64,000 nucleotides of DNA, from positions 1 through 64,000 of the forward strand of contig NZ_MRYI01000025.1 of assembly GCF_002260525.1 (NCBI RefSeq), in the 5' to 3' direction. The position numbers and the translations under genes were made by a program. The DNA is from Hahella sp. CCB-MM4. Its GTDB lineage: Bacteria > Pseudomonadota > Gammaproteobacteria > Pseudomonadales > Oleiphilaceae. Below are positions 62,082 through 64,000 of the stretch, one piece after another. The notes under the pieces are model-generated. The model made no database searches, was not told the DNA's origin, and saw only the letters and a program-made list of their open reading frames with translations. Position 1 is the stretch's first letter, and the number at the start of each line of letters is the position of its first letter.

Positions 62082-62336
62082 CCATCATCGTAGGGGTTAA
62101 TGACTCTTCTATCTATATAGGACAGCTAATATAGAGCAGCCTATTTTTGTGGTCTATATTTAAACTAATACATATCCATCTCTCTTGCCTCACATGGCCC
62201 TGCCCAATTGATATGGGAAAGGAATCCAGGGGAAGAACAAATGAAATCCAAGACGGATTCAGGACGGTAAGCTGAAGACTGTGTAGTACTCAATCCTCGT
62301 AATTAGATAGCGACAAGGAAATTGGGGCGTATCTCT
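62082..62336. other. Gap between ribE and the sensor gene, no gene seen
   Basis: 255 bp without a recognised gene, terminator or riboswitch. Repeated CTATAT/ATATAG motifs occur at about 62110-62155 and may include promoter elements, but none was assigned. Confidence 0.45.
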
Positions 62337-64000
62337 ATGTGGAATACGGTATTTAGCCTTTGCTTGAGGGTAATGTTCGCCACTCTGATATTAATGGCTC
62401 CTCCTGTCATGGCAGGAAACAGCTCGAGACTGGATTTGACTCCAGCCGAGCTACGCTGGCTGTCCGCTCACCCTATTGTTTCCATAGCTTACGATGGTTA
62501 TTTTCCTCCCTACAGCTTTCTGAATGACGATGGTCAACTGGAAGGATTTTCAGTTGATCTCATGAAAATGGTCGCCGATAGAATCGGCATAACATTTCAG
62601 ATTCATCCAGAATATCAATGGAAAACACTCTATCCCGCCGCACAACAGGGGCAGGTGGACATGGTAGCGACCATGGTGGATCGAGACGAGCGACACCAAT
62701 GGTTTACTTTTACGAAGCCATATATCTTCAAATCCCTAGTGGTGGTCACCCAGGAAGACGATAGCGGCATTAATCAGCGTGAAGATGTTGCAGGCAGAAC
62801 GATCGCTCTGGTAAAGGGTTATCAGTATGAGAAACAAATCCTCGACGAATATCCTTCCATTACGCCCTTTCATGTCGACACAATGTTGGATGCCTTGAAT
62901 GCGGTATCGGTTGGCAAGGCGGATGCGGCGATAACCTTCCTTGGAGCAGGCCATTATTACCGCAACAAATATTTTCTTACCAATCTCAAATATGCCGCAA
63001 TCTACGATAAACGTAGTTCCAATGAGAGCATTGCTGTCAGAAAAGACTGGCCTGAACTCGCTTCTATGCTCAACAAGGCACTGGAATCCATACCGGAAGC
63101 CGAGCTGCAGCGTATACGGGCCAAGTGGCTGCCAGTGGACTACTTGGAAAACCTGGTTGATATAGATCTTACTGAAGCTGAAGAGCAGTGGATAAAGGAT
63201 CACCGGACTATACGATTGGGAGTGGACCCTGAATTTGCTCCTTTTGAGTATATGGAGGAAGGTAATTACCAGGGTATGGCTTCGGACTACATCAAACTGC
63301 TTAGTCAGCGTCTTAATCTGAAAATGGAAGTTGTCGGTGGGCTTTCGTGGAAAGAAGTCATTGCCGGTGTCAAAAATGGCGAAATTGATGTGCTTCCTGC
63401 TGTGGGAGTCACCGCTGAACGCCAACAGTACCTCGTTTACACAGAGCCCTATATCAGCTTTCACCGGGTCATCGTCACTCGGAACGATACTCCTTTCATT
63501 GCGGGCCTTCAGGATCTGCAAGAGCTTTCCGTGGCCGTCCAGGCGAATACCTCACATCACGGCTATTTAAGTGAAAACACAGATATCCCCCCCTTATTAT
63601 ATGACACCCTGCAGGAGTCCCTGCTGGCGGTCTCCGGAGGTGAAGCGGACGCCTTTGTGGGGAATGTGGCATCGGCTACCTATTGGATCAGGAAACTAAG
63701 TCTGGCCAACTTGAAAATTGCTGCGCCAGTATCGACCGAAGTGCAAAATCTGCATTTTGCGGTAAGGAAAGACTGGCCGGAGCTGGCTTCTATTCTGCAA
63801 AAGGGGGTGGACAGTATCAGCCCAAGACGACGAAAGCTAATTTCGGAGAAGTGGCTGTCTCTTGAGTATGACACCGCCATCAATTACACCCTGGTATGGG
63901 AAGTTGCCATTGGTTTCTCAATTATCGTATCGGTTGTCGTGCTATGGAATATTCTGCTGAATCGCAAGGTCCGGCTCCGGACTTCGCAATTGGTTTATTC
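62337..64000 (+). CDS. Sensor protein with two periplasmic binding domains (BvgS/EvgS-like), cut by window end
   Basis: The frame is open from ATG 62337 to the last base, about 554 residues. A signal peptide or anchor (MFATLILMAPPVMA) is followed by two family 3 solute-binding domains in tandem: SIAYDGYFPPYSFLNDDG through AKWLPVDYL, then IRLGVDPEFAPFEYMEEGN through KWLSLEYDTA. A transmembrane helix (WEVAIGFSIIVSVVVLWNILL) comes next, then the start of a cytoplasmic linker. Two such domains before one helix are typical of BvgS/EvgS-type histidine kinases, though some diguanylate cyclases share this layout. The output domain lies beyond the window. Confidence 0.85.
   Translation, partial: MWNTVFSLCLRVMFATLILMAPPVMAGNSSRLDLTPAELRWLSAHPIVSIAYDGYFPPYSFLNDDGQLEGFSVDLMKMVADRIGITFQIHPEYQWKTLYPAAQQGQVDMVATMVDRDERHQWFTFTKPYIFKSLVVVTQEDDSGINQREDVAGRTIALVKGYQYEKQILDEYPSITPFHVDTMLDALNAVSVGKADAAITFLGAGHYYRNKYFLTNLKYAAIYDKRSSNESIAVRKDWPELASMLNKALESIPEAELQRIRAKWLPVDYLENLVDIDLTEAEEQWIKDHRTIRLGVDPEFAPFEYMEEGNYQGMASDYIKLLSQRLNLKMEVVGGLSWKEVIAGVKNGEIDVLPAVGVTAERQQYLVYTEPYISFHRVIVTRNDTPFIAGLQDLQELSVAVQANTSHHGYLSENTDIPPLLYDTLQESLLAVSGGEADAFVGNVASATYWIRKLSLANLKIAAPVSTEVQNLHFAVRKDWPELASILQKGVDSISPRRRKLISEKWLSLEYDTAINYTLVWEVAIGFSIIVSVVVLWNILLNRKVRLRTSQLVY

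Overview
The window looks like the chromosome of a marine or moderately halophilic gammaproteobacterium of the broad Oceanospirillales/Pseudomonadales type. The reasons are a tkt-epd-pgk-fba cluster, a TeaABCD-type ectoine uptake system, a complete N-acetylglutaminylglutamine amide (NAGGN) operon, an NhaD-type Na+/H+ antiporter and many c-di-GMP and two-component proteins. This placement is inferred from gene content and remembered family resemblance. No rRNA, tRNA, CRISPR array or prophage was recognised.

Layout. 1-1237: the end of an IS3-family element interrupts a small DUF1330 gene, followed by two overlapping unknown genes. 1690-7427: central carbon genes tkt, epd, pgk and fba, closed by a strong terminator. 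7464-16842: housekeeping and accessory genes (hydrolase, OmpA-like lipoprotein, Dabb protein, Rof-like antiterminator, BASS transporter, DUF2878, polyphosphate:AMP phosphotransferase, M20 peptidase, HDOD-GAF protein). 17492-21151: teaABCD. 21239-28802: regulatory block with a GAF-PAS-GGDEF-EAL protein, a TetR regulator, an ECF sigma factor with an HPP membrane protein, two nearly identical TGTACAG palindromes, an OmpR/EnvZ-type pair, and the MarR regulator of the next operon. 29230-34283: NAGGN osmolyte operon. 34294-43741: tcdA, a signalling trio (REC-CheC, PAS-GGDEF, PilZ-like), an ABC1 kinase, nhaD, a phosphopantetheinyl transferase, a dienoyl-CoA isomerase and an orphan solute-binding protein. 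43719-58510: purine catabolism, with a RutR-like regulator and a nucleoside-type ABC importer on the minus strand, divergent from xdhABC-alc-uraD-uraH-allA-guaD-puuD. 58608-64000: rnz, a HIT protein, unknown genes, riboflavin synthase, and the start of a BvgS/EvgS-like sensor that runs off the window.

How it fits together. Two osmoadaptation systems, ectoine import and NAGGN synthesis, lie about 8 kb apart, with nhaD some 5 kb beyond the NAGGN operon. The purine cluster would take imported nucleobases through guanine, xanthine, urate and allantoin to ureidoglycolate and glyoxylate, but allantoinase and the importer's binding protein are not in the window. Three sequences resembling the RutR operator lie in the divergent purine promoter region, which fits the linked RutR-like regulator.

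A recurring oddity is short tandem duplication (9-22 bp units, 2-4 copies) in the leaders of unrelated genes, often next to the ribosome binding site. A 21-bp repeat of the same style lies inside the ECF sigma gene and encodes a heptad-repeat N-terminal tail. Start codons were often moved inward from the longest reading frame on the basis of Shine-Dalgarno sequences and family length; each case is explained in its entry.
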